Source: Clostridia bacterium | Lineage (GTDB): Bacteria > Bacillota > Clostridia > Christensenellales > CAG-138 | NCBI GenBank assembly: GCA_017388175.1 | Contig: JAFOTD010000007.1 | Location: 1-44,780, forward strand | DNA: 44,780 bases | Reading direction: 5' to 3' | Part shown: one piece after another, positions 7,067-15,675 of the stretch | Layout: each line of letters starts with the position of its first letter | Numbering within the stretch: position 1 is the stretch's first letter | Position numbers and translations under genes: made by a program | The notes under the pieces: model-generated | Databases searched by the model: none | What the model was told of the DNA's origin: nothing | What the model saw: the letters and a program-made list of their open reading frames with translations, nothing else

Positions 7067-8797
7067 ATGAAAACGATCTTACCGTATCTGAAACCGTACA
7101 GAAAACAGATTCTGCTGACCGGAGTGCTGTGCATCCTGTTCACGCTCGGCGGGGCGTTTCTGCCGTACCTGATGAGCCGCATCGTGGACGACGGCATCGC
7201 CGCGGGCGACATGGGCGTGATCCTGAAGTTCGGCGGGCTGATGCTTTTGCTCGCGGTAGTGTCCATGCTCTGCGCGATCTGGATGGGAGCCGTCAACGCA
7301 AGGATCTCCGCGAACTTTTCGCACGATCTGAAGCTCGGTATTTTCAACAAGGCGTCCGCGCTCGATTTCGAGCACTTTTCAAAGATCGGCACGTCGGGGC
7401 TTCTGACGCGCTCCACGCATGACGTTTCCACGATCTCGGATATCTCCGGAATGTTCGTGAACGTCGTCGTGATGGTTCCGATCATGATCGCGGGCGGCGT
7501 GGTGTTCGCGACATTAAGCGATCGCGTGCTGGCGCTGATCCTTCTTTTATCCATGCCGATCGCGTTTCTGATCCTGTTTCCGATCCTGCGGCACCTCGAC
7601 AGGCTCTGGAAGCTCTCCGACGAGTACATCGACGAGCAGAATCGGCTGATGCGCGAGCGGCTTTCCGGCATCCGCGTCATCCGCGCGTTCGATAAGGAAG
7701 CGCATGAGCACGGGCGTATCGCGCACGCGACCGAGGAGATGGCGAAGTACATCATCCGCGCAAACGTCCGCGCGGGCTACGTGAACCCGGTGTGCATGCT
7801 GGTGCTGAACATGGCGACGGTCGTGATGCTCTGGGTCGGCGCAAACCGCCTGCAGGATCCCGTGCTGATGGAAAGCGGCCTCACCGCGGGCGGCATCATC
7901 GCCACGGTGCAGTACGTCGCGCTGATCTTAAACGGCGTGATGATGCTTTCATGGACGTTCGCGTTTTTGCCGCATCTCAAGGTCTGCGTCAACCGCGTAA
8001 GCGAGGTGCTGGAGCTTCCGGACGAGCCGGCGGACGCGGGCGACGGCACGGTCGTCTTTGGCGATCTTGTGCTGGAAAACGTCAGCTTTGCCTATCCCGG
8101 CAGCGAGCTTAAAACGATCTCGGACGTCAGTCTCACGGTAAAGGCGGGACAGACCGCCGCGATCATCGGCGGCACCGGCAGCGGCAAATCGACGATATTG
8201 AAGCTGCTTTTGGATTTTTATCCGCCGACCGAGGGTAAAATTTCGCTCGGCGGCGTTCCGTATGAGCAGATCGGCCGCGGCGGCGTGCGCGAGGCCGTTT
8301 CCGCCTCGCTGCAAAAGGGCATGGTGTTTGAAGGAACGCTTTTGGACAACGTGCGCATGGGCGATCCGACCGCGAGCGAGGAAGCGGTACGCGGCGTTCT
8401 CGATATTGCGCAGATGACGGAGTTCGTCGACTCGCACGAGGAGGGGCTTTCTTACCGCCTCGCGCAATCCGGCGCAAACATTTCCGGCGGGCAGAAGCAG
8501 CGCATCAGCATTGCGAGAACGATCTTAAAGCCCGCGTCGGTCTACGTCTTCGACGACAGCTTTTCCGCGCTTGATTATCTCACCGAGAGCAAGCTCAGAA
8601 AGAGCCTGAACCGCTATCTTGCGGGCAAAACGCAGATCATCATCACGCAGCGCGCCGCGACCGCCATGCGCTGCGATACGATTTTCGTGCTGGAACAGGG
8701 CAGCATCGTCGGCAGCGGCACGCACGAGGCGCTTGTAAAATCGTGTAGGGTCTATCGCGAGATCGTGCGCTCGCAGCTCGGAGGTGAGGCCGTATGA
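7067..8797 (+). CDS. ABC exporter subunit 1 (permease fused to degenerate ATPase)
   Basis: A 576-residue half-transporter. Six TM helices (about 1-305) precede a nucleotide-binding domain with Walker A GGTGSGKS (about 368-375), signature ISGGQKQR and Walker B VYVFDDSFSALD. The residue after the Walker B Asp is Asp instead of catalytic Glu, and the switch His is Gln (ITQRAATAM). Both changes are typical of the degenerate subunit of heterodimeric exporters such as TM287/288 or BmrCD, so this partner supplies the non-catalytic ATP site. ATG 7067 follows a weak ribosome binding site. Its stop overlaps the next gene (ATGA), matching 1:1 production. The family exports drugs, lipids or peptides; the substrate is unknown. 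Confidence 0.92.
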   Translation: MKTILPYLKPYRKQILLTGVLCILFTLGGAFLPYLMSRIVDDGIAAGDMGVILKFGGLMLLLAVVSMLCAIWMGAVNARISANFSHDLKLGIFNKASALDFEHFSKIGTSGLLTRSTHDVSTISDISGMFVNVVVMVPIMIAGGVVFATLSDRVLALILLLSMPIAFLILFPILRHLDRLWKLSDEYIDEQNRLMRERLSGIRVIRAFDKEAHEHGRIAHATEEMAKYIIRANVRAGYVNPVCMLVLNMATVVMLWVGANRLQDPVLMESGLTAGGIIATVQYVALILNGVMMLSWTFAFLPHLKVCVNRVSEVLELPDEPADAGDGTVVFGDLVLENVSFAYPGSELKTISDVSLTVKAGQTAAIIGGTGSGKSTILKLLLDFYPPTEGKISLGGVPYEQIGRGGVREAVSASLQKGMVFEGTLLDNVRMGDPTASEEAVRGVLDIAQMTEFVDSHEEGLSYRLAQSGANISGGQKQRISIARTILKPASVYVFDDSFSALDYLTESKLRKSLNRYLAGKTQIIITQRAATAMRCDTIFVLEQGSIVGSGTHEALVKSCRVYREIVRSQLGGEAV

Positions 8798-10578
8798 AGA
8801 AACGGAAAACCTCGGGAAAAATCGTTCTTCGCATCCTGAAAGACACGAAGCCGATCGCGGGATGGCTGCTGCTCGGCGCGTTCGTCAGCCTCGTTTCGGT
8901 CGCGCTGTCACTTGCGACGCCGGAGATCCTCTCGGCGCTGTCCGACCGGCTGTATGACTATTGGGAGCCTGCGCATCTCGGAAGACCCGCGGCGTTCGAC
9001 AGCCGCGCGTTTGCGCTCGGCTGCACGCTGCTTGCCGCGGCGTATGCGGGCAGCTCGCTTGCCGCGATCGCCGAGATGCTGATCATGAACAACGTCGTGT
9101 CGAAGCATTTCACCTGCGCGATCCGCATCCGCATGAGCGATAAGATCCGCCGCTTACCGGTGCGGTATGTCGATCAGACGCCGAACGGCGAGATCATTTC
9201 GCACATGACCGACGACGTTTCCACGATGGGAACGACGATCCACAGCTTTCTCGAAACGCTGATCTCCGGTATACTGAAGCTTCTCGGCATCATCGTGCTG
9301 ATCTTTCTTCTGAACCCGATCCTTGCCGCGGCAGTCATCGTGTTCGTGCCGCTTTCGCTGTTTCTGTCCGCGAAGATCGCGGGCAAGAGCGAGAAATACT
9401 TTGCCGCGGTGCGCAAGAAGAACGGCGAGATGTACGCGCTGACCGAGGAGACCTTCTCAGGCTTCGATACGGTCAAGGCGTTCCATCTGGAAAAACGGCA
9501 GCGCGAGCGGCAGGCGGAGCTCTGCGGCGACATGCGCGACGCGGCAAGGAAGGGCACGTTCCTGTCGTCGATCGTGCAGCCGATCGTGGCCCTTTCCAAC
9601 AACATTGCATACATCGTGATCTGCATCCTCGGCGGCGTCTTCGTCGCGAACAACCTGTTCGGCATGAGCGTCGGAACGATCGTCGCGTTCGTGCTCTACG
9701 CGCGCATGTTCGCCGGTCCCCTGGAGAGCATTGCGCAGGGCTTTTCGATGCTGCAGAACACGATCGCGTCCGCCGAGCGCGTGTACAGAATGCTCGATGA
9801 GGAGGAGATGACCGAGACCGCGGAGGAGACCGCGCCGGAAGGCAAGGGCAACGTGCGGTTTGAGAACGTGGATTTCTCGTACGATCCGAAGCAGCCGCTG
9901 ATCAAGGGGCTGACGATCGACGTTCGCGCAGGCGAAAAGGTTGCCATCGTCGGGCCGACCGGCGGAGGAAAGACGACGATCGTGAACCTTCTCATGCGCT
10001 TCTATGACGTCGACGGCGGGAAGATCTTCGTCGACGGCAAGGACGTCATGCGGATGCCGCGAAACGCTCTCCGAAGCGTTTTTTCGATGGTTTTGCAGGA
10101 TACGTGGCTGTTTTCCGGCACGATCTACGACAACATCGCCTACGGCCGTCCCGACGCGACCGAGGAAGAGGTGCACGAGGCCGCGAAGCGCGCGCATATC
10201 GACCGGTTCATCCGCTCGCTGCCGAACGGCTACGACACCATGATCAACGAGGAGACGACCAACATCTCCGGCGGACAGAAGCAGCTCCTCACGATCGCGC
10301 GCGCATACCTTGCGAACCGCCCGATCCTGATTCTCGACGAGGCGACCAGCAACGTCGACACCCGCACTGAGATCCTGATTCAGAAAACGATGGACGATCT
10401 CATGAAGAACCGCACGAGCTTCGTCATCGCGCACCGCCTTTCGACGATCGTCGACGCGGACACGATCCTCGTGGTCAACCACGGCACGATCGTGGAGCAG
10501 GGCACGCACAGGGAGCTTCTCGAAAAGAACGGTTTCTACGCTGAGATCTACAACTCGCAGTACGAACTTTTGAATTGA
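8794..10578 (+). CDS. ABC exporter subunit 2 (permease fused to catalytic ATPase)
   Basis: A 594-residue half-transporter and partner of the preceding gene. Six TM helices lie in the first ~330 residues, with an extended first extracytoplasmic loop (DRLYDYWEPAHLGRPAAFDS). The ATPase has Walker A GPTGGGKTT, signature ISGGQKQLLTIARA, canonical Walker B ILILDEATSNVD with catalytic Glu, and switch His in VIAHRLSTI. It therefore provides the hydrolytic site of the heterodimer. GGAGGTGAG lies upstream of ATG 8794. A terminator follows directly, so the operon is two genes. Confidence 0.93.
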   Translation: MKKRKTSGKIVLRILKDTKPIAGWLLLGAFVSLVSVALSLATPEILSALSDRLYDYWEPAHLGRPAAFDSRAFALGCTLLAAAYAGSSLAAIAEMLIMNNVVSKHFTCAIRIRMSDKIRRLPVRYVDQTPNGEIISHMTDDVSTMGTTIHSFLETLISGILKLLGIIVLIFLLNPILAAAVIVFVPLSLFLSAKIAGKSEKYFAAVRKKNGEMYALTEETFSGFDTVKAFHLEKRQRERQAELCGDMRDAARKGTFLSSIVQPIVALSNNIAYIVICILGGVFVANNLFGMSVGTIVAFVLYARMFAGPLESIAQGFSMLQNTIASAERVYRMLDEEEMTETAEETAPEGKGNVRFENVDFSYDPKQPLIKGLTIDVRAGEKVAIVGPTGGGKTTIVNLLMRFYDVDGGKIFVDGKDVMRMPRNALRSVFSMVLQDTWLFSGTIYDNIAYGRPDATEEEVHEAAKRAHIDRFIRSLPNGYDTMINEETTNISGGQKQLLTIARAYLANRPILILDEATSNVDTRTEILIQKTMDDLMKNRTSFVIAHRLSTIVDADTILVVNHGTIVEQGTHRELLEKNGFYAEIYNSQYELLN

Positions 10579-10587
10579 AACAAAAAA

Positions 10588-10615
10588 GGATCGCAGACGG
10601 TTTGCGATCCTTTTT
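10588..10615. terminator. Bidirectional terminator between ABC exporter and AAA ATPase genes
   Basis: GGATCGCA (10588-10595), 7-nt loop, TGCGATCC (10603-10610), flanked by an A-run and a T-run (10611-10615). Confidence 0.9.
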
Positions 10616-11517
10616 CATTCCTCGAACAGATGCCGGTGTTTCTCAAAGAATTTGTAATAGATCCTTGTGTTCTCAAGCTCCCACCAGTTTTTAATGGCGA
10701 CGGGCGAGGCGTCCAGATCGTAGATGCGAGCGCCGGACATGGCGAGCAGGAAAGGCGAGTGCGTCGCGATGATGAGCTGACAGCCGCAATAGCGCGCCAT
10801 TTTCTCGAGCAGCTCCGCAAATTTCAGCTGCGTTTTCGGCGACATGCTGTTTTCCGGCTCGTCTAGGCAGTACAGCGTATCGTTCTGAAGCTTCTCCTCA
10901 AAGTATTCGAGCGCCGTCTCGCCGTTGCTGGAGAGCTTGACCTCCGTGCCGGCGTGTTCGCGCAGAAACATCCGCCGCGAGAGCGTTTTTCTGCGCGCCT
11001 GCACCTGCAGCCTTAACGCGTCGTAGTCCTCCATGCCGCGCAGAACGACGTTTTCGCCGAACTTGATCCGCGCGTATTCCGCCTTGCCGCGCTCGACCGT
11101 TTCCGCGATCTCCTCGTTGTTGCTGCGGACCGCAAGCATATAGTCGAATACGTCGTCGCTCGTGATGATCCGGCTGCCGTTCGGAATGCGCTCCGGAGAT
11201 CCTTCCTCGTCCGTGCCGCAGGTAAAGCGGCAGCTCTCTGCGTACGTTTCGAACAGCTCGCTTCCGTTGAACGGCGCGGCGCGATGAAGACCGAGCTTTG
11301 CCGCGATCAGATTCAGGAGCGTGCTTTTTCCGGAGCCGTTGCCGCCGTACAGCACCGTAACGCGGGCAAACCCGATCTCGCGAAGCTGCTTGCGGTCGAA
11401 GATCCCGCACGGATAGATATTGTCAATGTAGCCGTATCCGCTGTCGTTTTCCCGCATGCGGGCTTCGATCAGCGCTTCCTCCTTTTCGATCGGCAGAGTG
11501 AACGTTTCGAGATACAT
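10615..11517 (-). CDS. AAA/ABC-like ATPase (AAA_21 type), stand-alone
   Basis: A 300-residue soluble protein. Walker A GGNGSGKST (58-66), an ABC-signature-like LSSNGE (195-200), Walker B LYCLDEPEN (Asp219-Glu220) and switch His253 (IIATHSP) are all intact. This is the RecF/SMC-like ATPase fold of AAA_21 proteins. No nuclease, Toprim or membrane domain is attached. Start ATG 11517 has AAGGAGA upstream. It lies 19 bp after the phosphotransferase gene and is likely the last gene of an operon with it and the RNA methylase. Such single ATPases are common in Firmicutes and their role is mostly unknown. Nothing nearby marks it as a defence gene. Confidence 0.8.
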   Translation of the reverse strand: MYLETFTLPIEKEEALIEARMRENDSGYGYIDNIYPCGIFDRKQLREIGFARVTVLYGGNGSGKSTLLNLIAAKLGLHRAAPFNGSELFETYAESCRFTCGTDEEGSPERIPNGSRIITSDDVFDYMLAVRSNNEEIAETVERGKAEYARIKFGENVVLRGMEDYDALRLQVQARRKTLSRRMFLREHAGTEVKLSSNGETALEYFEEKLQNDTLYCLDEPENSMSPKTQLKFAELLEKMARYCGCQLIIATHSPFLLAMSGARIYDLDASPVAIKNWWELENTRIYYKFFEKHRHLFEE

Positions 11518-11536
11518 ACCGTTCTCCTTTCACGGG

Positions 11537-12439
11537 TCAGGTTGTCGATTCCGAAAGGGCTTTTGCGGTTTTTTCCGCAAGCCGCAGCGATTCCTTATAC
11601 CGCTCGTCGTCGCGGTTGCCGTAGCGGTTGCCGACCATGACCCATTCGCAGTACTCGAAGAAAAAGAAGAAATCGAGCGTCCGGCGATAGTCCGCGTAGG
11701 AAACGCCGTGCTTTTTGACGAGGTTTTCGTAATAGTAATCGATCGCAAAGTCGCGATCGTCCCGCCTAAGATAGAAAAACGCGCCTTCCTCCTCGCGCCC
11801 GTGCGCCAAAAGCCTTGCAAGCGATGCGGGGTAGGGCAGCATGCCGCCGCACTCCCAGTCGATCAGCACCGCGCGTTCTCCGATCAGAAGATTGAACGGC
11901 AGCAGATCGTCGTGGCAGAGCGTGCGCGGCGTCGAACGATACAGCGCGGAAAACGCTGCGTACGCGCGTTCGAGCAGCGCCGAATCAAGGTATCTTCCGC
12001 GGCGCTCGACGCGTGCCAGCGCTTCGTCAAACGGATACGCGGCATCATAGAGATCCGCTCGCTCCCAGAATTCGTCCTGCATCATGATCAGCGCGTCGAG
12101 CGCCTTTGTAAGCTTTTCCCGATTGCAGCGGCTGAGAGTTTCGCCCGGACAGAATTCGGTCAGAAAAAACGCGTCGCCCGCGTATTCGCAATCGCCGAAA
12201 AACGCCGGGACATACGGTTTTTTCTCGCGGAAAAAGCTGCGATAGATCTCGATCTCGCTGCCCTTTGCCCGCTTCAGCACGAACTTCCGATCGCCTGTAT
12301 CGACGCGCCAGACGGCGTACTCGCTGCCGTCCTCCTCGGACAGAAACGGATGGAACGCGTCCGTTGACAGTCCCTGATAACCGAGCAGAGCCATGATCTC
12401 AACGAGCTCGGCGCGCGTCGGGGTTCGTTTTTCTTCCAT
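11537..12439 (-). CDS. Aminoglycoside phosphotransferase/choline kinase-family protein
   Basis: A 300-residue kinase-like protein. The Brenner motif LCHDDLLPFN (His176, Asp178, Asn183) and the metal-binding LIDWECGG (Asp194) are intact, so it should be an active small-molecule kinase. The N-lobe (FVLKRAKGSEIEIYRSFF) supplies the ATP-binding Lys and Glu. The family includes choline, homoserine, sugar and antibiotic kinases. The substrate cannot be told here, and resistance should not be assumed. GAGGTAACGGA precedes ATG 12439; that site overlaps the end of the upstream methylase gene, which stops 4 bases before, so the genes are coupled. Confidence 0.82.
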   Translation of the reverse strand: MEEKRTPTRAELVEIMALLGYQGLSTDAFHPFLSEEDGSEYAVWRVDTGDRKFVLKRAKGSEIEIYRSFFREKKPYVPAFFGDCEYAGDAFFLTEFCPGETLSRCNREKLTKALDALIMMQDEFWERADLYDAAYPFDEALARVERRGRYLDSALLERAYAAFSALYRSTPRTLCHDDLLPFNLLIGERAVLIDWECGGMLPYPASLARLLAHGREEEGAFFYLRRDDRDFAIDYYYENLVKKHGVSYADYRRTLDFFFFFEYCEWVMVGNRYGNRDDERYKESLRLAEKTAKALSESTT

Positions 12440-12443
12440 TCCG

Positions 12444-13256
12444 TTACCTCCTCAGCTCCCAAAACGCGACCGCGGCAGCTGCCGCGACGTTCAGGGAGTC
12501 CACGCCGTGCGCCATCGGGATCTTCACGGCATAGTCGCAGGCTGCGATCGTTTCCCTGCTGAGCCCGTCGCCCTCCGTGCCGAGCACGATCGCAAGCTTC
12601 TCGGCGGCCTTGAGGCGCGGATCGGAAAGTGAAAGCGAATTGTCGACCAGCGCCATTGCCGCGCTTTTGAATCCGTATGCGCGTAAAAGCTTCAGTCCGC
12701 CTTCCGGCCAGTCGGGAAGAACCGTCCACGGCACCAGAAACACAGTTCCCATGCTCACACGCACCGCACGGCGGTTCAAAGGATCACAGCAGGTCGGGGT
12801 AAAGAGCACCGCGTCGACGTTCAGGGCGGCGGCACTGCGAACGATCGCGCCGAGGTTCGTCGCGTCCACGACGCCCTCAAGCACCGCGACGCGCTTTGCG
12901 TTTTCAAGGATCGTTTCCGGCGGGGGCAGGGGCTTTCTGCGCATGGCGGAGAGCACCCCGCGGGTAAGCGTGTAGCCCGTCAGCGATTGCAAAAGCTCCC
13001 GGCTGCCGGTATAGACCGGTACGCCCGGACAGCGCGAAAGCAAATCCTTCGCGTCGCCCGCGATATGCTTTTCCTCCATCAGAAACGACACGGGAACGCA
13101 GCCCGCGTCCAGCGCAAGCCGGATCACCTTCGGGCTTTCCGCAATGAATACGCCCTTTTCGGGCTCCAGGCGGTTTCGAATCTGCGCTTCGGTCAGCCGC
13201 GCGTATACGTCGAGCGCGGGATCGTCGATCGAATCCAGATAAATGACGTTTTCCAT
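12444..13256 (-). CDS. TrmH/SpoU-family RNA 2'-O-ribose methyltransferase
   Basis: A 270-residue SPOUT methylase. A short N-terminal substrate-binding domain (about 15-105) is followed by the SpoU core: motif 1 VVDATNLGAIVRSAAAL (Asn134, catalytic Arg140), motif 2 VLGTEGDGLS, motif 3 IPMAHGVDSLNVAAAAAV. It uses SAM to methylate ribose 2'-OH of rRNA or tRNA. The RlmB/TsnR-like architecture favours 23S rRNA, but the site is uncertain. ATG 13256 gives a normal family N-terminus, yet there is no Shine-Dalgarno sequence and a terminator hairpin ends only 6 bases upstream, which is odd. A weak promoter, TTGAAA (13324-13319), 17 bp, CATATT (13301-13296), could start RNA near 13289. Confidence 0.88.
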   Translation of the reverse strand: MENVIYLDSIDDPALDVYARLTEAQIRNRLEPEKGVFIAESPKVIRLALDAGCVPVSFLMEEKHIAGDAKDLLSRCPGVPVYTGSRELLQSLTGYTLTRGVLSAMRRKPLPPPETILENAKRVAVLEGVVDATNLGAIVRSAAALNVDAVLFTPTCCDPLNRRAVRVSMGTVFLVPWTVLPDWPEGGLKLLRAYGFKSAAMALVDNSLSLSDPRLKAAEKLAIVLGTEGDGLSRETIAACDYAVKIPMAHGVDSLNVAAAAAVAFWELRR

Positions 13257-13261
13257 CGTTC

Positions 13262-13290
13262 AAAAAATGCCCCGCCGGGATCGGCAGGGC
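13262..13290 (-). terminator. Intrinsic terminator after the DUF1858 gene, abutting the RNA methylase start
   Basis: Minus strand: GCCCTGCCG (13290-13282), 4-nt loop, CGGCGGGGC (13277-13269), a 9-bp stem with one G-U pair, followed by six T (13267-13262). The run ends 6 bases before the methylase ATG. Confidence 0.8.
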
Positions 13291-13304
13291 GGTTCAATAT
13301 GCGT

Positions 13305-13511
13305 TCAGTTTTCTTTGCTTTCAAGGTAATCGTTGAGATCCTTGCACAGCGCGTCGGCGTCGATGCCGTGAACGGCGCAGGCCTCTTCGAGATTCTCAAA
13401 GTGCGACATCGCGCAGCCGAGGCAATGCATGCCGCTCGCAATCAGAATGCCTGCGAGGTTCTCGTCGACCTCGATGATCTTGCGGATGTTCATATCCTTC
13501 GTGATGACCAT
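13305..13511 (-). CDS. DUF1858 small redox-disulfide protein
   Basis: A 68-residue protein matching the DUF1858 / hybrid-cluster-protein-associated redox disulfide family. It has a short helical N-terminus (MNIRKIIEVDENLAGILIASGMHC) reaching the paired cysteines CLGC, followed by a helix (ENLEEACAVHGID) and a C-terminal tail. The CxxC is thought to be redox active or to bind an electrophile or metal; the family has no firmly defined reaction. ATG 13511 was chosen because AAGGAG is 8 bases upstream and the family starts here. A longer in-frame extension from 13571 would cover the promoter. The gene has its own promoter and terminator. Confidence 0.85.
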   Translation of the reverse strand: MVITKDMNIRKIIEVDENLAGILIASGMHCLGCAMSHFENLEEACAVHGIDADALCKDLNDYLESKEN

Positions 13512-13542
13512 AGTTTTTTCTCCTTTATCTGTCAGTGGGATT

Positions 13543-13571
13543 AGTATAACAATGTTTTCAAGGTTTTTCAA
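13543..13571 (-). promoter_or_regulatory. Sigma-A promoter of the DUF1858 gene
   Basis: Minus strand: TTGAAA (13571-13566), 17-bp spacer, TATACT (13548-13543). The predicted start, near 13536, leaves a 25-nt leader with a good ribosome binding site. Confidence 0.7.
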
Positions 13572-13597
13572 CAGTCGATTGTGATTTTTTCGTGACG

Positions 13598-15496
13598 TTA
13601 CGCTTTTTTCAGCAGGCGGAAGCTGTTTGCGGGGATCACAATAGAAAGCGTGCTGCGCGCCGTGACCGTTTCGCCGTTTTCGTCAAGGTAAGACCCGGAA
13701 AGATCGAGCGGTTCGTTTGCCGCCGGCCCTTCGCGGAACAGCGCGGGGTAAAGAATTGCCCGCTCCGACCGGTCGGAAGCGTTCGCAATCAGAATCAGCG
13801 TTTCCGTTTCGCTTTTCCGTACGATACAGAGCGTTTGCCTGCCGACTGCCGCGATGCGCGCGCTGCCTCTGCGGATCGCGTCGCTCTCGCTGTGCAGCCG
13901 CATCAGAGTCCGCACACGGTCGGTGAGCGCCGTGTTTTCGCGCCCCCACGGGAACGTGCCGCGGTTCAACGGATCGGACATGCCGGTCATGCCCGCCTCG
14001 TCGCCGTAATAGATGCACGGCACGCCGGGCAGCATTGTCATAAGCGCAAAGCCCGATACGACGCGCTCGCTTGCGCGAAGAAGCGTCGCTTCGTCGGGAT
14101 TGTGCCGGAGCTGTTCCTCTCTGGAAAGCGTGCGCGCGTCCGGGATGCCGCAGAGCGCGGTTCGGATGCGCTCGGTATCGTGCGAGCCCAAAAGGTTCAG
14201 ACAAGCCGCCATGAACGGTTCCGGATAGTCCTCTAAAAGGCGGTTCATCTCATCCGCGTACCGGTACGCATTCCACCGGCCGTTCAGAAATTCGATAGTC
14301 GGCTCGCGGAACCTGTAGTTCATCGGCGCGTCGAGCTCGTCGCCGTTGACGTAGCCGCGGCGGCCCTCCGGACCGTATTTGGTTGCGCAGTTGTCCCACA
14401 CCTCGCCGATCAGAACCGCATCGGGATCAAAGGACTTGATCGTGCGGCGGACGCCGCGGATGAACGAGTCGGGCAGTTCGTCGGCAACGTCGAGCCGCCA
14501 GCCGGACGCGCCGGCTTCGAGCCATGTTCTGAGCACGCCGTTTTCGCCCTGAACGAATTCCGTATAGCTCGGTTCGTTCTCTTCCACGTTCGGAAGCGTC
14601 TCAAAATTCCACCAGCATTCGTAGCGGTTCGGATAGTTATAAAACCGGTACCACGGATAGTACGGGGACTCTTTGCTTTGGCATGCGCCGACGCCCGGAT
14701 AGCGCCCGTAGCGGTTAAAATAGACGGAATCGTCGCCGGTATGCGAGAAGACGCCGTCCAAAACGATACGGATGCCGTGCGCCCTTGCCGCCTCGCAAAG
14801 CGCCTTAAAATCGTCATTCGTGCCGAGCAGCGGGTCGATCGTCAGATAGTCCGCCGTATTGTAGCGGTGGTTCGAGTGCGCGGCAAAGATCGGGTTCAGA
14901 TAGACGCACGTCACGCCGAGCGAAGCAAGATATGGAAGCTTTTCTGAAATGCCTTTGAGGTCCCCGCCGAAATAATCGTCGGGCGAATACGTGCTCGCGC
15001 CGCCGTGCGGCGTGTAGTACGGTTGTTCGTTCCAATCCTCGTGCACGTAGACCGGTCGTCCGGCTGCGCGGCAGTCCGCCGCCGTATTCAAAAACCTTGC
15101 GCGGTCGGAGCAGAAAAACCGGTCCGGGAAGATTTGGTACACGACGGCATGCCGGAACCATTCCGGCGTTTGAAACGCGCCGTCGTATACGGTCAGCCCG
15201 TACGTTGCGGGATAGTCCGCAAAGTGCGCTTCGCCGCTGTCCGCGCCGAAGCAGCGGCCGTCGATGCGAAACCCGTATCCCATGCGGCAGGGATACTCCG
15301 GCGCGAAGAATGCGGCGGAATAGCCGTTTCCGTCCCAGCGCATCGGAACCGAGGAAAGCCCGGTCGGAAAATATACCAGCAGCTCGACGTTCGCATCCGG
15401 ATCGCCATCGACCCGGAGCGTGACCGTTTCGCCTGTCCGGACGGCGCCGAACGGATGTTTATAATGCGGATTACGAGAATGATAATACCAATTCAT
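13598..15496 (-). CDS. Cytoplasmic GH13 alpha-amylase (neopullulanase/cyclomaltodextrinase-like)
   Basis: A 632-residue glycoside hydrolase without signal peptide. An N-terminal beta-sandwich (about 1-108, CBM34-like) is typical of maltogenic amylase/neopullulanase enzymes. The catalytic barrel carries VLDGVFSHTG (region I), GWRLDVADE with nucleophile Asp336 (region II), LIGEVWD with acid/base Glu365 (region III) and LLGSHDTER with Asp440 (region IV). It should cut alpha-1,4 (perhaps alpha-1,6) bonds of imported maltodextrins or cyclodextrins. Start ATG 15496 fits the family N-terminus, but the -10 of a good promoter lies only 8 bases before it and no usable Shine-Dalgarno is present, suggesting a leaderless mRNA. 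No transporter or glycogen genes adjoin it. Confidence 0.9.
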   Translation of the reverse strand: MNWYYHSRNPHYKHPFGAVRTGETVTLRVDGDPDANVELLVYFPTGLSSVPMRWDGNGYSAAFFAPEYPCRMGYGFRIDGRCFGADSGEAHFADYPATYGLTVYDGAFQTPEWFRHAVVYQIFPDRFFCSDRARFLNTAADCRAAGRPVYVHEDWNEQPYYTPHGGASTYSPDDYFGGDLKGISEKLPYLASLGVTCVYLNPIFAAHSNHRYNTADYLTIDPLLGTNDDFKALCEAARAHGIRIVLDGVFSHTGDDSVYFNRYGRYPGVGACQSKESPYYPWYRFYNYPNRYECWWNFETLPNVEENEPSYTEFVQGENGVLRTWLEAGASGWRLDVADELPDSFIRGVRRTIKSFDPDAVLIGEVWDNCATKYGPEGRRGYVNGDELDAPMNYRFREPTIEFLNGRWNAYRYADEMNRLLEDYPEPFMAACLNLLGSHDTERIRTALCGIPDARTLSREEQLRHNPDEATLLRASERVVSGFALMTMLPGVPCIYYGDEAGMTGMSDPLNRGTFPWGRENTALTDRVRTLMRLHSESDAIRRGSARIAAVGRQTLCIVRKSETETLILIANASDRSERAILYPALFREGPAANEPLDLSGSYLDENGETVTARSTLSIVIPANSFRLLKKA

Positions 15497-15504
15497 ACCT
15501 GATT

Positions 15505-15533
15505 ATTATACGCTGATTCGATGGTATTTGCAA
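15505..15533 (-). promoter_or_regulatory. Amylase promoter placed directly before the start codon
   Basis: Minus strand: TTGCAA (15533-15528), 17-bp spacer, TATAAT (15510-15505). Eight bases separate the -10 from ATG 15496, so RNA would begin 0-3 nt before the start codon. Confidence 0.7.
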
Positions 15534-15558
15534 CCCGAATCTTGTCGGCAAGAATGCT

Positions 15559-15587
15559 TTGACGGCTTCGACGGTTTGTGTTATACT
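15559..15587 (+). promoter_or_regulatory. Sigma-A promoter of the second two-component operon
   Basis: TTGACG (15559-15564), 17-bp spacer, TATACT (15582-15587). It is divergent from the amylase promoter, with the two -35 elements 25 bp apart. Confidence 0.75.
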
Positions 15588-15605
15588 GCGGATGTAACCG
15601 GATGC

Positions 15606-15638
15606 GGGAAAAACGGACAGACGATTTTTCCCTTTTTT
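15606..15638 (+). terminator. Terminator-like hairpin in the leader of the two-component operon
   Basis: GGGAAAAA (15606-15613), 11-nt loop, TTTTTCCC (15625-15632), then TTTTTT (15633-15638). It lies about 12 nt after the expected transcription start and 100 nt before the gene, so it may attenuate or end a short RNA. The stem is only moderately stable. Confidence 0.5.
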
Positions 15639-15675
15639 GAAAATAGTTGTAAAAAATCGGGCCTTCGCAACAATC

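Noticed and set aside
7059..7070. Four-codon ORF (ATG to TGA) overlapping the ABC exporter start
   Set aside because: Too short to judge; probably chance, since no binding site is present.
10615..13256. ATPase, phosphotransferase and RNA methylase as a defence or resistance island
   Set aside because: Each is a common housekeeping-type family, base composition looks like the neighbours, and no nuclease, toxin or mobility gene is present.
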